From Curtobacterium sp. VKM Ac-2865 (lineage in GTDB: Bacteria > Actinomycetota > Actinomycetes > Actinomycetales > Microbacteriaceae): 64,000 nucleotides of DNA. The first letter of the stretch is position 1. Every line of letters starts with the position of its first letter. Of the stretch, positions 34,454 to 46,507 are shown one piece after another. Both the position numbers and the translations under genes were made by a program. The notes beneath the pieces are model-generated. The model was not told the origin of the DNA, did not search any database, and saw only the letters and a program-made list of their open reading frames with translations. The stretch spans positions 62,001-126,000 of the forward strand of contig NZ_JADKRZ010000006.1 of assembly GCF_015350905.1 (NCBI RefSeq), written 5' to 3'.

Positions 34454-35337
34454 AGTTCTCCGTGTTCACCGCGTCCACCCCCGACTGGACCCCGTCGCAG
34501 GCCGCCGAGACGCTCGCGGCCCAGGGCTGGGACGGCGTCGAGTGGCGGATCGTCGACGACCGTCCCGCCGACGGCACCACGGTGCCCGCCGAGCGGGCCT
34601 TCTGGGCCGGCAACAACGCGACCTGGCAGTACACGGGCATCACCGACCAGGTCGGGGAGATCGCCCGGATCACCGACGGCGCCGGGCTCGAGTACTCCGG
34701 CATCGGCGGCTACCAGCAGGCCGCCGACCACGACGGCGTCGAGACGATGCTCCGCGTGACGAGCGAGCTCGGTGCCCGGCAGGTGCGGGTCAGCATGCCC
34801 GTCTACCGGCAGGAGAAGACCCGCACCGGCGAGACCTACCCACAGGTGTTCGACCGCACCCGCGCCGACCTCGAGTGGGCGGCGTCCCGCGCGGCGGACC
34901 TCGGCGTCAAGGCCCTCGTCGAGCTCCACCACATGACCATCACGCCGTCGGCCTCGGCAGCCCTGCGGCTCGTCGACGGACTCGACCCGGAGCACGTCGG
35001 GGTGATCCACGACCTCGGCAACCTCGTCATCGAGGGGCACGAGGACCACCTCGCCGCGTTCGAGCTCCTCGGCCCGTACCTGGCGCACGTGCACGTGAAG
35101 AACGCCCGCTGGGTCGACACCGGTGACACCCGCGCCGACGGCAGCAGCATCTGGCAGCACGAGTGGGCCCCGCTGCGCACCGGGAAGGCGTCGGTGTCCG
35201 AGTACCTCGACGACCTCCGCGCGTTCGGGTACGACGGCTGGGTCACGATCGAGGACTTCTCCACCGACCTGCCGCTCGCCGAACGGACGGCCGACAACCT
35301 GGCGTACCTGCGGTCGCTGGCCCCGGTGACCGCGTGA
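34450..35337 (+). CDS. Sugar phosphate isomerase/epimerase (TIM barrel)
   Basis: A 295-residue TIM-barrel isomerase. LVELHHMTITPS (Glu), VGVIHDLGNLVIEGHED (Asp), VHVKNARWVDTGD (His) and WVTIEDFSTDLP (Glu) carry the likely metal ligands. AAGGAG precedes the ATG, which overlaps the previous stop. Its GTGA overlap with the uxuB-like gene makes it part of the uronate operon. The exact substrate is unknown; 3-keto-glycoside or inosose-type chemistry is possible for this family. Confidence 0.86.
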   Translation: MKFSVFTASTPDWTPSQAAETLAAQGWDGVEWRIVDDRPADGTTVPAERAFWAGNNATWQYTGITDQVGEIARITDGAGLEYSGIGGYQQAADHDGVETMLRVTSELGARQVRVSMPVYRQEKTRTGETYPQVFDRTRADLEWAASRAADLGVKALVELHHMTITPSASAALRLVDGLDPEHVGVIHDLGNLVIEGHEDHLAAFELLGPYLAHVHVKNARWVDTGDTRADGSSIWQHEWAPLRTGKASVSEYLDDLRAFGYDGWVTIEDFSTDLPLAERTADNLAYLRSLAPVTA

Positions 35338-36611
35338 GCCGTCGACCCGGCATCGTCCACCTCGGGATCGGGGCCTTCGCCCGCGCCCACCTCGCCTGGT
35401 ACACGCAGCACGCGTCGGGGCAGCCGTGGGGGATCACGGCGTTCACCGGGCGGTCCCCGGGCATGGCCGAGGCACTCACGGCGCAGGACGGCCGCTCCAC
35501 GCTCGTCACCCGGGCGGCGGACGGCGACACCGCCGAGGTCATCGACGTCGTGGTCGCCGCACACCCGGGCAGCGACGACACCGCGTGGACGACGGCGCTC
35601 GCGTCGCCGGCCACGACCGTCGTCACGCTGACCGTCACCGAGCAGGGGTACCGCGCGGGCTCCGACGTCCCGGCACGCCTCGTCAGGGGCCTCGACGCCC
35701 GTCGGCATGCCGACGCCGGCCCGCTGACGCTCATGAGCCTCGACAACCTCACCCACAACGGCGAGGTCCTGCGCCAGGCCGTGCGCGACGCCGTGACCGA
35801 CCCGTCCCTCCAGGCCTGGATCGACGCCACCGTGACGTTCCCGAGCTCGATGGTCGACCGGATCACCCCGGCGACGACCGAGGACGACGTCGCGGAGCTC
35901 GCCGCGCTGCCCGGTGCCCTCGACGGCGACCGGGTGCCCGTCGTCACGGAGCCCTTCACGGAGTGGGTGGTGGAGGACGCCTTCGCGGGGGAGCGACCCG
36001 CGTGGGAGACCGCGGGCGCCCGCATCGTGGACGACGTCACCCCCTACGAGCAGCGCAAGCTGTGGCTGCTCAACGGGTCGCACTCCCTGCTCGCCTACCT
36101 CGGGCTGCTCCTCGGCCACGAGACCGTCGAACAGGCGATGGCCGACCCGGTGTGCCGCTCGGCCGTCGAGAGCCTGTGGGACGAGGCCGCCCAGGAGCTC
36201 CCGCTGCCCGCGGACCAGGTCGCCGACGCCCGCGCCGCCCTCGTCGAGCGCTTCGCCAACCCGCGCATCCGGCACACCCTGGCGCAGATCGCGTCCGGTG
36301 GCTCCCAGAAGCTCCCCGTGCGGGTGGTCGACGTCGTCCGGCACCGCTTCGACCGTGACGCGTCGGCGGGCATCGGTCCCGGGGCGGCGACCCTGCTCGC
36401 CGCGTGGTGGCTGCACGTGACCACGCAGCCGGACCTCGTGAACGACCCGGGCGCACCCGGAGCAGGCTCGGACGTGCACGACGTCCTGGGCGTCGTCGCG
36501 CCCGACCTCGACACCACCCCCGTGGTCGCAGCCGTCACCGCCGCGGCCGACCGCATCCGCACCGCCGCGGCAGCAGCCCGCCGGCCCTCCGACGAAGGAG
36601 TCCACGCATGA
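35334..36611 (+). CDS. uxuB: Mannitol dehydrogenase family protein, probable fructuronate reductase
   Basis: A 425-residue polyol-specific long-chain dehydrogenase. The N-terminal Rossmann segment [18 protein letters not shown], the SLDNLTHNG segment and the active-site motif [16 protein letters not shown] (Lys, Asn, His spaced as in mannitol dehydrogenases) are present. Between uxaC and manD the expected reaction is D-fructuronate + NADH to D-mannonate. It is slightly shorter than many UxuB proteins (about 450-490). The GTG start overlaps the previous stop. Tagaturonate or fructose/mannitol activity cannot be excluded by sequence alone. Confidence 0.85.
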   Translation: MSRRPGIVHLGIGAFARAHLAWYTQHASGQPWGITAFTGRSPGMAEALTAQDGRSTLVTRAADGDTAEVIDVVVAAHPGSDDTAWTTALASPATTVVTLTVTEQGYRAGSDVPARLVRGLDARRHADAGPLTLMSLDNLTHNGEVLRQAVRDAVTDPSLQAWIDATVTFPSSMVDRITPATTEDDVAELAALPGALDGDRVPVVTEPFTEWVVEDAFAGERPAWETAGARIVDDVTPYEQRKLWLLNGSHSLLAYLGLLLGHETVEQAMADPVCRSAVESLWDEAAQELPLPADQVADARAALVERFANPRIRHTLAQIASGGSQKLPVRVVDVVRHRFDRDASAGIGPGAATLLAAWWLHVTTQPDLVNDPGAPGAGSDVHDVLGVVAPDLDTTPVVAAVTAAADRIRTAAAAARRPSDEGVHA

Positions 36612-37993
36612 CCGACGCCACCCCCGCCCCGACCGCCCCGGCTGGCACGACCGGCACGACGAACCCCGCCGCTCCCGTTCCCGGCGCGACGGACGACCGC
36701 AGCGGTGACCCGACCGCGGGGCGCCCCGACACGTGGGCGAGCGCCGACCGTCGGCAGTTGATCGACCGGGCCGAGGTCATCGTCACCAGCCCGGACCGCA
36801 ACTTCGTCACGCTGAAGATCACGACCGCCGACGGCGTGACCGGACTCGGGGACGCCACGCTGAACGGGCGGGAGCTCGCCGCCGCGGCGTACCTGTCCGA
36901 GCACGTCGTCCCGCTGCTGGTCGGGCGTGACGCCAGCCGCATCGAGGACGCCTGGCAGTTCCTGTACCGCTCGTCGTACTGGCGCCGCGGTCCGGTGACG
37001 ATGGCCGCGATCGCCGCCGTCGACATGGCGCTCTGGGACATCAAGGCCAAGGTCGCCGGCATGCCGCTCTACCAGCTGCTCGGCGGCGCCTCGCGCACCG
37101 GGCTGATGGCGTACGGCCACGCCTCGGGCAAGGAACTCCCCGAGCTCTTCGACTCGATCCGGGCGCACCAGGAAGAGGGCTACCGCTCCATCCGGGTGCA
37201 GACCGGCGTCCCCGGGCTCGAGTCGATCTACGGCATCGCGTCGAACCGGACGACCGAGGGCAACGCCGGCGTCCGGTACGACTTCGAGCCGGCGCAGCGT
37301 GGGGCCTTCCCTGCGATGGAGGACTGGGACACCCGGGCCTACCTGCGCCACCTCCCGACCGTGTTCGAGGCGGTCCGCAACGAGTTCGGCCCCGAGCTGC
37401 CGCTCCTGCACGACGGCCACCACCGGATGACCCCGCTGCAGGCCGCCAAGCTCGGCAAGTCCCTCGAGCCGTACGACCTCTTCTGGCTCGAGGACTGCAC
37501 CCCGGCGGAGAACCAGGAGGCCCTCAAGCTCGTCCGGCAGCACACCACGACGCCGCTCGCGATCGGCGAGGTCTTCAACACGATCTGGGACTTCAAGGAC
37601 ATCATCCGCGACCAGCTCATCGACTACGTCCGCGGTGCCGTGACGCACATGGGCGGGATCACGCCGCTGAAGAAGACGATGGACTACGCCGCGCTGTACC
37701 AGGTGAAGTCCGGGTTCCACGGGCCGACCGACATCTCGCCGGTGGGGCTCGCGGCCCAGATGCACCTCGGGCTCGCGATCCACAACTTCGGCATCCAGGA
37801 GTACATGCAGCACGGCGACCGCACGAACCAGGTGTTCCGCCAGACGTTCACGTTCACCGACGGCTACCTGCACCCCGGTGACGAGCCCGGACTCGGCGTG
37901 TCGCTCGACGTCGACGAGGCCGGCAAGTACCCCTACGAACAGGCCTACCTGCCGTTCAACCGCCTGGCCGACGGCACCGTCCACGACTGGTGA
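36608..37993 (+). CDS. manD: D-mannonate dehydratase, ManD (enolase superfamily)
   Basis: A 461-residue enolase-superfamily dehydratase converting D-mannonate to 2-keto-3-deoxy-D-gluconate. Diagnostic ManD segments are [81 protein letters not shown] and [14 protein letters not shown]. The first 50 or so residues are a Thr/Pro/Ala-rich extension absent from typical ManD of about 400-410 residues; the ATGA overlap and AAGGAG at 36608 still favour this start. It ends the operon. No KDG kinase or aldolase is in the window. Confidence 0.93.
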   Translation: MTDATPAPTAPAGTTGTTNPAAPVPGATDDRSGDPTAGRPDTWASADRRQLIDRAEVIVTSPDRNFVTLKITTADGVTGLGDATLNGRELAAAAYLSEHVVPLLVGRDASRIEDAWQFLYRSSYWRRGPVTMAAIAAVDMALWDIKAKVAGMPLYQLLGGASRTGLMAYGHASGKELPELFDSIRAHQEEGYRSIRVQTGVPGLESIYGIASNRTTEGNAGVRYDFEPAQRGAFPAMEDWDTRAYLRHLPTVFEAVRNEFGPELPLLHDGHHRMTPLQAAKLGKSLEPYDLFWLEDCTPAENQEALKLVRQHTTTPLAIGEVFNTIWDFKDIIRDQLIDYVRGAVTHMGGITPLKKTMDYAALYQVKSGFHGPTDISPVGLAAQMHLGLAIHNFGIQEYMQHGDRTNQVFRQTFTFTDGYLHPGDEPGLGVSLDVDEAGKYPYEQAYLPFNRLADGTVHDW

Positions 37994-38004
37994 GGCGCCC
38001 CGGG

Positions 38005-38010
38005 TAGCCT
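38005..38010 (+). promoter_or_regulatory. -10 box of the coiled-coil protein gene (leaderless)
   Basis: TAGCCT ends 8 nt before GTG 38019; no Shine-Dalgarno sequence is present. Confidence 0.35.
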
Positions 38011-38018
38011 CTGCGAGC

Positions 38019-38939
38019 GTGGACATCGACACGCTCGCAGGGGTCGCCCGTGAGCTCCTGCTCGTCGCGCCGGCGGACTTCGTCACCGAACGGACCGCCC
38101 GACAGCGGGCGATGCGGAAGGACGACCGCGAGACCGCCGCGGCGATCGGGAAGCTCCGGAAGCCGGCTCCGGCCGCCTGGGTGGTCGACCTGCTGGCGCA
38201 CGAGCAGGCCCTCGACGAGGCGGTCGACCTGGGTCCGTCGTTGCGGGAGGCCCAGGCGAACGCGGACCCGCAGGAGATCAGCGCGCTCCGTCGCCAGCGC
38301 ACGAGCGTGGTGCGCGCCCTGGCGCAGGCCGGGGCGGACCTGGCATCGGACGCCGGCCACCCCGCCACGTCGGCCGTCCTCGACCAGGTCCGCGCCACGA
38401 TCGAGGCTGCGATGGCCGACCCGCACGCCGGGGCCGCCGTCCGCTCGGGCCTCCTCGTGCAGCCCCTCGAGAGCGTCGGCTTCGAGGACGTCGACCTCGA
38501 CGGCGCCCTCGCCGTGCCGGACGCGGTCCCCGACGCCTGGTCGGGCAGCGGTGCCCCACCCATCGACATCGAGGAGGGGAGGCGCGCGCGGAAGTCGAGC
38601 CGAGCCTCCAGGCCGACCGAACCGGACCACCCGGACGAACCGGACCAGCCCGGACCGGAGGAGCCACGGGCCGACCCCGCTGCCGAGCGCCGGGCCGCCC
38701 GCCAGGCCGAGACCACCGCGCGGACGGAGTCCCGCGAGGCCGACGCGGCCCTCGACGCCGCCGAGCGCGATCTCGAGACCGCCGAAGCGCGCCGCGCCGA
38801 ACTCGCGCGCGACCTCGACCGTGCCACCGCCGAGGTCGAGCGGCTCGGACGCTCCCGCGATGACGCCGAGTCGGCCAGCGACCGCGCGCGCGACCTCCTC
38901 GCCGCCGCGCAGGAGCACCGTCGCTCCCTCGGCCGCTGA
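38019..38939 (+). CDS. Coiled-coil protein of unknown function
   Basis: A 306-residue soluble protein without a recognisable enzyme motif. Residues 1-190 form a helical domain with RQRAMRKDDRETAAAIGKLRKPAPAAWVVDLLA near the N-terminus; residues 190-235 are a Pro/Glu/Asp linker; residues 235-300 are a long Ala/Arg/Glu coiled coil. Within the linker SSRASRPTEPD resembles the peptide encoded by the palindromic repeat, and the DNA there contains GGAGGC/GCCTCC arms. It begins 25 bp after manD with its own -10 box, so it is probably not part of the uronate operon. Confidence 0.7.
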   Translation: MDIDTLAGVARELLLVAPADFVTERTARQRAMRKDDRETAAAIGKLRKPAPAAWVVDLLAHEQALDEAVDLGPSLREAQANADPQEISALRRQRTSVVRALAQAGADLASDAGHPATSAVLDQVRATIEAAMADPHAGAAVRSGLLVQPLESVGFEDVDLDGALAVPDAVPDAWSGSGAPPIDIEEGRRARKSSRASRPTEPDHPDEPDQPGPEEPRADPAAERRAARQAETTARTESREADAALDAAERDLETAEARRAELARDLDRATAEVERLGRSRDDAESASDRARDLLAAAQEHRRSLGR

Positions 38940-39023
38940 CGCACTCGCCGGACGTCCGACTCGACCACCGTGGTCCGACACGCCCGGGCTGGTACTGGTA
39001 CGCTGGTGGTCGACTTCGGCGAG

Positions 39024-39041
39024 GGCCGCGTACGCGCGGCC
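39024..39041 (+). promoter_or_regulatory. GGCCGCG-TACG-CGCGGCC hairpin in the rplY leader region
   Basis: A perfect 7-bp stem with a TACG loop lies in the 231-bp gap before rplY. The rest of that gap shows no gene and no other clear signal. Whether it acts in the upstream or downstream transcript is unknown. Confidence 0.3.
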
Positions 39042-39170
39042 GTGATCGACGCAGTGGGAGATCCGGCCAGACTCTGGGACCGTTCCTCACGCGTGCACGC
39101 GTTCGAGTTGCAACACCACAGACCCCACGATGCCGGCACCCCGGTGTCGTCCCCGAGACCAGGAGGCACC

Positions 39171-39803
39171 ATGGCCGACTACACCAAGCTCGCAGCGGAA
39201 GTCCGCACCAAGTTCGGCAAGGGCGCTGCCCGCAAGCTCCGCGCTGCCGACAAGATCCCCGCGGTCATCTACGGCCACGGCACCGAGCCGCAGCACGTGA
39301 GCCTCCCGGGCCACGAGACCATGCTTCTCGTCCGTACCGCCAACGCGGTCGTGGACCTCGACATCGACGGCGCTGCGCAGCTCGCCCTCGTCAAGGACGT
39401 CCAGCGTGACCCGGTGCGCCAGATCATCGAGCACATCGACCTCGTCGTCCTCCGCCGCGGCGAGAAGGTCACCGTCGACGTCCCCGTCGTCATCACGGGC
39501 GAGTCCTTCGCCGGCACGATCCACGTGCAGGACCTCAACACGGTCTCGCTGCTCGTCCTCGCGACGGACATCCCCGAGCACGTGTCGGTCGACGTCGAGG
39601 GCCTCGAGGACGGCAAGCAGATCCACGCCTCCGAACTCGAGCTCCCCGAGGGCGCCGAGCTCGAGACCGACGCCGAGGCGCTGGTCGTCGCGATCGTCAC
39701 CCCGCGTGGCACCGCTGACGACGAGGCCGCCGACGAGGCCGCCGCTGAGGCGGGCGCCGAAGCCGGTGCCGAGGGCGGCTCCGCCCCGGTCGACTCCGAG
39801 TAG
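39171..39803 (+). CDS. rplY: 50S ribosomal protein L25/general stress protein Ctc
   Basis: A 210-residue long-form L25 (Ctc/TL5 type) that binds 5S rRNA. The N-terminal beta-barrel (KLAAEVRTKFGKGAARKLRAADKIPAVIYGHGTEPQHVSLPGHE) is followed by the C-terminal TL5 domain (about residues 95-185) and an Ala/Glu/Asp-rich acidic tail typical of actinobacterial versions. A strong AGGAGG precedes ATG 39171. The order rplY-pth-mfd is the usual one. Confidence 0.95.
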   Translation: MADYTKLAAEVRTKFGKGAARKLRAADKIPAVIYGHGTEPQHVSLPGHETMLLVRTANAVVDLDIDGAAQLALVKDVQRDPVRQIIEHIDLVVLRRGEKVTVDVPVVITGESFAGTIHVQDLNTVSLLVLATDIPEHVSVDVEGLEDGKQIHASELELPEGAELETDAEALVVAIVTPRGTADDEAADEAAAEAGAEAGAEGGSAPVDSE

Positions 39804-39836
39804 GCAGCACACCGTAGAGACATCTGGTCGACGCTG

Positions 39837-40421
39837 ATGGCAGATCGAACGTTCGTCGTGGTCGGGCTCGGGAACCCCGGGCCCGACTACGCGGGCAACC
39901 GCCACAACGTCGGCCAGATGGTCCTCGACGAACTCGCTGCCCGGATGGGTGCGACGTTCCGGAAGCACAAGACCCCGAACCAGGTCGCCGAGGGGCGGCT
40001 GGTCCCGGGTGGGCCTCGCCTCGTGCTCGCGAAGCCGGGGTCGTTCATGAACACCTCCGGTGGACCGGTCTCCTCGGTCCTCGGTTTCTACAGCGCGACG
40101 CCGACCGACCTCATCGTGATCCACGACGAGCTCGACCTGCCGTTCGACACCGTCCGCCTCAAGGGCTCCGGCGGTCACGGCGGGCACAACGGCCTGCGCG
40201 ACATCATCAAGGCGACGAACACCAACGAGTTCGCCCGCGTGCGGGTCGGCATCGGCCGTCCCCCCGGGCGCCAGGACCCCGCCGACTACGTCCTGCGGGA
40301 CTTCTCCCCGACCGAGAAGAAGACGCTGCCGAACCTGCTGGCGGACGCTGCCGACGCGGTCGAGGCCGTCGTCGACCTCGGGCTCGTGGCCGCGCAGCAA
40401 CGGGTGCACGCCCCGTCCTGA
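39837..40421 (+). CDS. pth: Peptidyl-tRNA hydrolase
   Basis: A 194-residue Pth that recycles peptidyl-tRNA released from stalled ribosomes. The catalytic His is in VVGLGNPGPDYAGNRHNVGQMVLDELA, with KPGSFMNTSGG and VIHDELDLPFDTVRLKGSGGHGGHNGLRDI completing the active site. Normal length. It starts 33 bp after rplY in the same direction, so it is likely co-transcribed with it. Confidence 0.97.
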   Translation: MADRTFVVVGLGNPGPDYAGNRHNVGQMVLDELAARMGATFRKHKTPNQVAEGRLVPGGPRLVLAKPGSFMNTSGGPVSSVLGFYSATPTDLIVIHDELDLPFDTVRLKGSGGHGGHNGLRDIIKATNTNEFARVRVGIGRPPGRQDPADYVLRDFSPTEKKTLPNLLADAADAVEAVVDLGLVAAQQRVHAPS

Positions 40422-40509
40422 CGAGCGGGGGCTCGGCCCGTCGACGCCCGGTTCTGACCCGCCGCGTTCGCTGGTCGCGCACGCCGCGACCGCTGTCGGA
40501 CCTGGCCGG

Positions 40510-40515
40510 TACCAT
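40510..40515 (+). promoter_or_regulatory. -10 box of mfd (leaderless)
   Basis: TACCAT ends 7 nt before GTG 40523; the 100-bp gap after pth contains no Shine-Dalgarno sequence at the right place. Confidence 0.45.
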
Positions 40516-40522
40516 GTCCTGA

Positions 40523-44122
<3,600 letters not shown>

Positions 44123-44145
44123 CCGCCTGCAGTCTGCACCCCCGT

Positions 44146-44189
44146 CGGACGGGAGGCCCGGTGCCAGCCCGCACCGAGCCTCCCGTCCG
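44146..44189. terminator. 19-bp hairpin between mfd and nhaA (repeat family, copy C)
   Basis: Arms 44146-44164 and 44171-44189 pair with one mismatch around a 6-nt loop. It lies between two convergent genes. The right arm and its flank, through TCCGGTGGGTGGTG, are identical to copy B near 18211. Confidence 0.75.
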
Positions 44190-44223
44190 GTGGGTGGTGC
44201 GCCCGCCGCCCGGACTGCCCGTG

Positions 44224-45402
44224 CTACTCCGTGGCCTCGGCCTCGGAGAGCTCCCGGCGCGCGCGGTGGTGCCGTGCCTTGAGGCTGACGACCACGGCCG
44301 ATGCCACCATCGCGATCCCGGACCCGACCAGGACGGCGAGCACCCCTTCGTCGACGATCTCGTCGTTGCTCGCGAAGGCCAGCTCGTTCATGAGCAGCGA
44401 CACCGTGAAGCCGATGCCCCCGAGCACGCCGACGGTGACGATCGACGAGAACGACAGCGACGGCCGACCGGGCCCGCGGAACAGCCGCGTCGCGACGGCG
44501 CCGAACAGCGTGATGCCGATGACCTTGCCGACGGGCAGCGCGAGCACGACGGCCCAGAACGTGGGGGAGAGCTCGCCGATGCCGACCGCGGGGATCATCA
44601 CCGCGGCCGAGGCGAACGCGAACACCGGCAGCACGATCGCGTTCGACCACGGCTCGACCCGCTCGTGCAGGGTGTGCCCGGGGCGCCGTGGCAGGACGAG
44701 CCCGAGCGCGACCCCGGCGATCGTCGCGTGCACGCCCGAGTGGTACACGAGCCACCACGTGACCAGGCCGAGGACCACCATGCCGACGATCAGCCAGCCC
44801 TGACCGGAGCGCCCCGGCCGCAGCATCCGTCCCAGCACCCAGAACAGCACGAGCACGACGACCGCGCCGCCGAGCGCCAGGAAGTCCGTGTCGTGCGCGA
44901 ACACCACCGCGATGATGACGATCGCGATGAGGTCGTCGAGCACCGCCAGCGCGAGCAGGAACACCCGGATGGTGGACGGCAGCCCACGGCCGAACATCGC
45001 GAGCACCCCGAGTGCGAACGCGATGTCCGTCGCCGTCGGGATCGGCCACCCGTGCGTGTACTGGGTCCCCGCGGTCACCGCGAGGTAGACGCCGGCAGGG
45101 ACGAGCACGCCGCCGACCGCGGCGATCGCCGGCACGACCGCGGTCTTCGGGTTCGCGAGCTCACCGGCGACCAGCTCGTGCTTCAGCTCGATCGCGACGA
45201 GCAGGAAGAACACGGCGAGCAGCCCGTCGCTGATCCAGTGCGCGACGGAGAGGTCGAGGCCCACGACGCCCCACGGCGCATGCAGGTCGAGGAGGCGTTC
45301 GAGCCCGGGGCCAGCGGGGGTGTTCGCGAGCACGAGGCCGAGGACGGCGGCCGTCAGGAGGGCGACGGCACTGAAACGAGGGGAGCGGACGAGCGCGAGC
45401 AA
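44224..45402 (-). CDS. nhaA: Na+/H+ antiporter NhaA
   Basis: A 392-residue NhaA-type antiporter exporting Na+ for H+. The two essential aspartates are in FLLALAVLDDLIAIVIIAVVF; VAIELKHELVAGELANPKTAVVPAIAA and PTATDIAFALGVLAMFG are hallmark segments. About twelve membrane helices. The start is TTG 45402, with GGAG 5 nt upstream; no ATG or GTG lies close, and longer starts would give a Pro/Arg-rich leader. Length matches E. coli NhaA (388). Confidence 0.94.
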   Translation of the reverse strand: MLALVRSPRFSAVALLTAAVLGLVLANTPAGPGLERLLDLHAPWGVVGLDLSVAHWISDGLLAVFFLLVAIELKHELVAGELANPKTAVVPAIAAVGGVLVPAGVYLAVTAGTQYTHGWPIPTATDIAFALGVLAMFGRGLPSTIRVFLLALAVLDDLIAIVIIAVVFAHDTDFLALGGAVVVLVLFWVLGRMLRPGRSGQGWLIVGMVVLGLVTWWLVYHSGVHATIAGVALGLVLPRRPGHTLHERVEPWSNAIVLPVFAFASAAVMIPAVGIGELSPTFWAVVLALPVGKVIGITLFGAVATRLFRGPGRPSLSFSSIVTVGVLGGIGFTVSLLMNELAFASNDEIVDEGVLAVLVGSGIAMVASAVVVSLKARHHRARRELSEAEATE

Positions 45403-45536
45403 TGGGACTCCGTGAGGGTTCGGGAAACGGTCCGTCGACCAGACTTCCCGACACGCCACGACCAGTGTACCGGAGGCCCCCGACGCCGGCTCCGGGCCAC
45501 GGCCGCGCAGCTGTGCGGCCGTGCGAGCATGGCTGG

Positions 45537-46217
45537 ATGACCGCCATGGAGGACCTCGTCGCCGTCGTCGACCGCCTGCTCGCGCCGGACGGCGGCTGCG
45601 TGTGGAACCGTGCGCAGACGCATGCCTCCCTCGCCCGGTACGCGGTGGAGGAGGCCTACGAACTCGTCGACGCCATCGAGGACGGGGACCCGGCGGACCT
45701 GCGCGAAGAACTCGGGGACGTGCTCTACCAGGTCGTGCTCCACGCCGGGATCGCCGAGCACGAGGGGCTGTTCGGACTCGACGACGTCGCCGCGACCGCC
45801 CGCGACAAGATGACCCGACGGCACCCGCACGTGTTCGGGGACGAGCGCGCCGACACCGTGGAGGACGTCGTCCGCGTGTGGCGGGCGGCGAAGGCTGCCG
45901 AGAAGGCCGCGCGGACGAGTGCGTTCGACGGTGTGCCGCGGGCGATGCCGCCGTTGGAGCGTGCGGTGAAGCTGCTGGAACGCCTGGAGGAACGTGGGGA
46001 CGCCGACACGGTCGTCGCCGCGGTCGTGGGGTCGGCCGGGGCTGGCGCCGGTGACGGTGACGCTGACGGCGGCGGTCCGCGCGCGGACGTGGCGTGGGGA
46101 GTCGGGATGCTCGCCTCGGTGGCCGAGGCTCGGCGTTCCGGCATCGATCCGATCGCGAGTCTGCGTGCTGCTGCGGCGATGCTCGAGGCCGAGGGGCGGG
46201 CAGCGGACGTCGTCTGA
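45537..46217 (+). CDS. mazG: MazG family nucleoside triphosphate pyrophosphohydrolase
   Basis: A 226-residue MazG-type NTP pyrophosphohydrolase that hydrolyses (often abnormal) NTPs to NMPs. The metal-binding signature is in YAVEEAYELVDAIEDGDPADLREELGDVLYQVVLHA (EExxE ... ExxD), and RHPHVFGDERADTVEDVVRVWRAAKAAEK is the usual following segment. The region after residue 165 is Gly/Asp-rich and variable. It carries one MazG domain, shorter than E. coli MazG (263, two domains). GAGCAT 6 nt before the ATG may be a leaderless -10. Confidence 0.92.
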   Translation: MTAMEDLVAVVDRLLAPDGGCVWNRAQTHASLARYAVEEAYELVDAIEDGDPADLREELGDVLYQVVLHAGIAEHEGLFGLDDVAATARDKMTRRHPHVFGDERADTVEDVVRVWRAAKAAEKAARTSAFDGVPRAMPPLERAVKLLERLEERGDADTVVAAVVGSAGAGAGDGDADGGGPRADVAWGVGMLASVAEARRSGIDPIASLRAAAAMLEAEGRAADVV

Positions 46218-46273
46218 CGTTCTGATCCGTGCGCGTCACGAGAACCGCGACGGCGACAGCAGGAACGAGAAGT

Positions 46274-46311
46274 GCGGGCGTCCTCCTAACCCGAAAAAGG
46301 AGGACGCCCGC
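46274..46311. terminator. Strong terminator after mazG
   Basis: GCGGGCGTCCTCCT (46274-46287) and AGGAGGACGCCCGC (46298-46311) form a perfect 14-bp stem with a 10-nt loop containing GAAAA, 57 bp after the mazG stop. Confidence 0.8.
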
Positions 46312-46507
46312 GAGCGGGCGCTCGGCGTCGCCAGGGAGCGACGCCGGCAGGGATACCCGCCCGAACCGCGGGGCACATTGCAGCACAGTGCCCTCGCGAC
46401 CGATCCGGCGGGTGGATCAGGCACCCGCCGAACCGAGGTTCTGGATCCAGCATATGAGTAGATCGGTGAGACTGCAAGTCCGAGTTCTGATCTGACAGGA
46501 TTGAGCC
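46312..46507 (+). other. hisS leader region, no gene recognised
   Basis: These 196 bp before hisS are less GC-rich than their surroundings in the last 80 bases. A short open frame at 46454-46495 could encode MSRSVRLQVRVLI, but it has no His codons and no clear ribosome site, so it is unlikely to be an attenuator peptide. AGGA at 46498-46501 serves hisS. No tRNA, T-box or known leader motif is evident. Confidence 0.4.

Noticed and set aside
38575..38625. Palindromic-repeat copy inside the coiled-coil protein gene
   Set aside because: Only GGAGGC and CGAGCCTCC match, too short to separate from the Arg/Pro-rich coding bias, so it is not listed as a copy.
39024..39041. Riboswitch or ribosomal-protein autoregulatory leader for rplY
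   Set aside because: Only one short hairpin is visible and no known leader motif matches, so it is listed merely as a hairpin.
46312..46507. T-box, His attenuator or tRNA remnant before hisS
   Set aside because: No T-box sequence, no His codons in the short frame and no foldable cloverleaf could be found; GGTTCTGGATCC only superficially resembles a T-arm.
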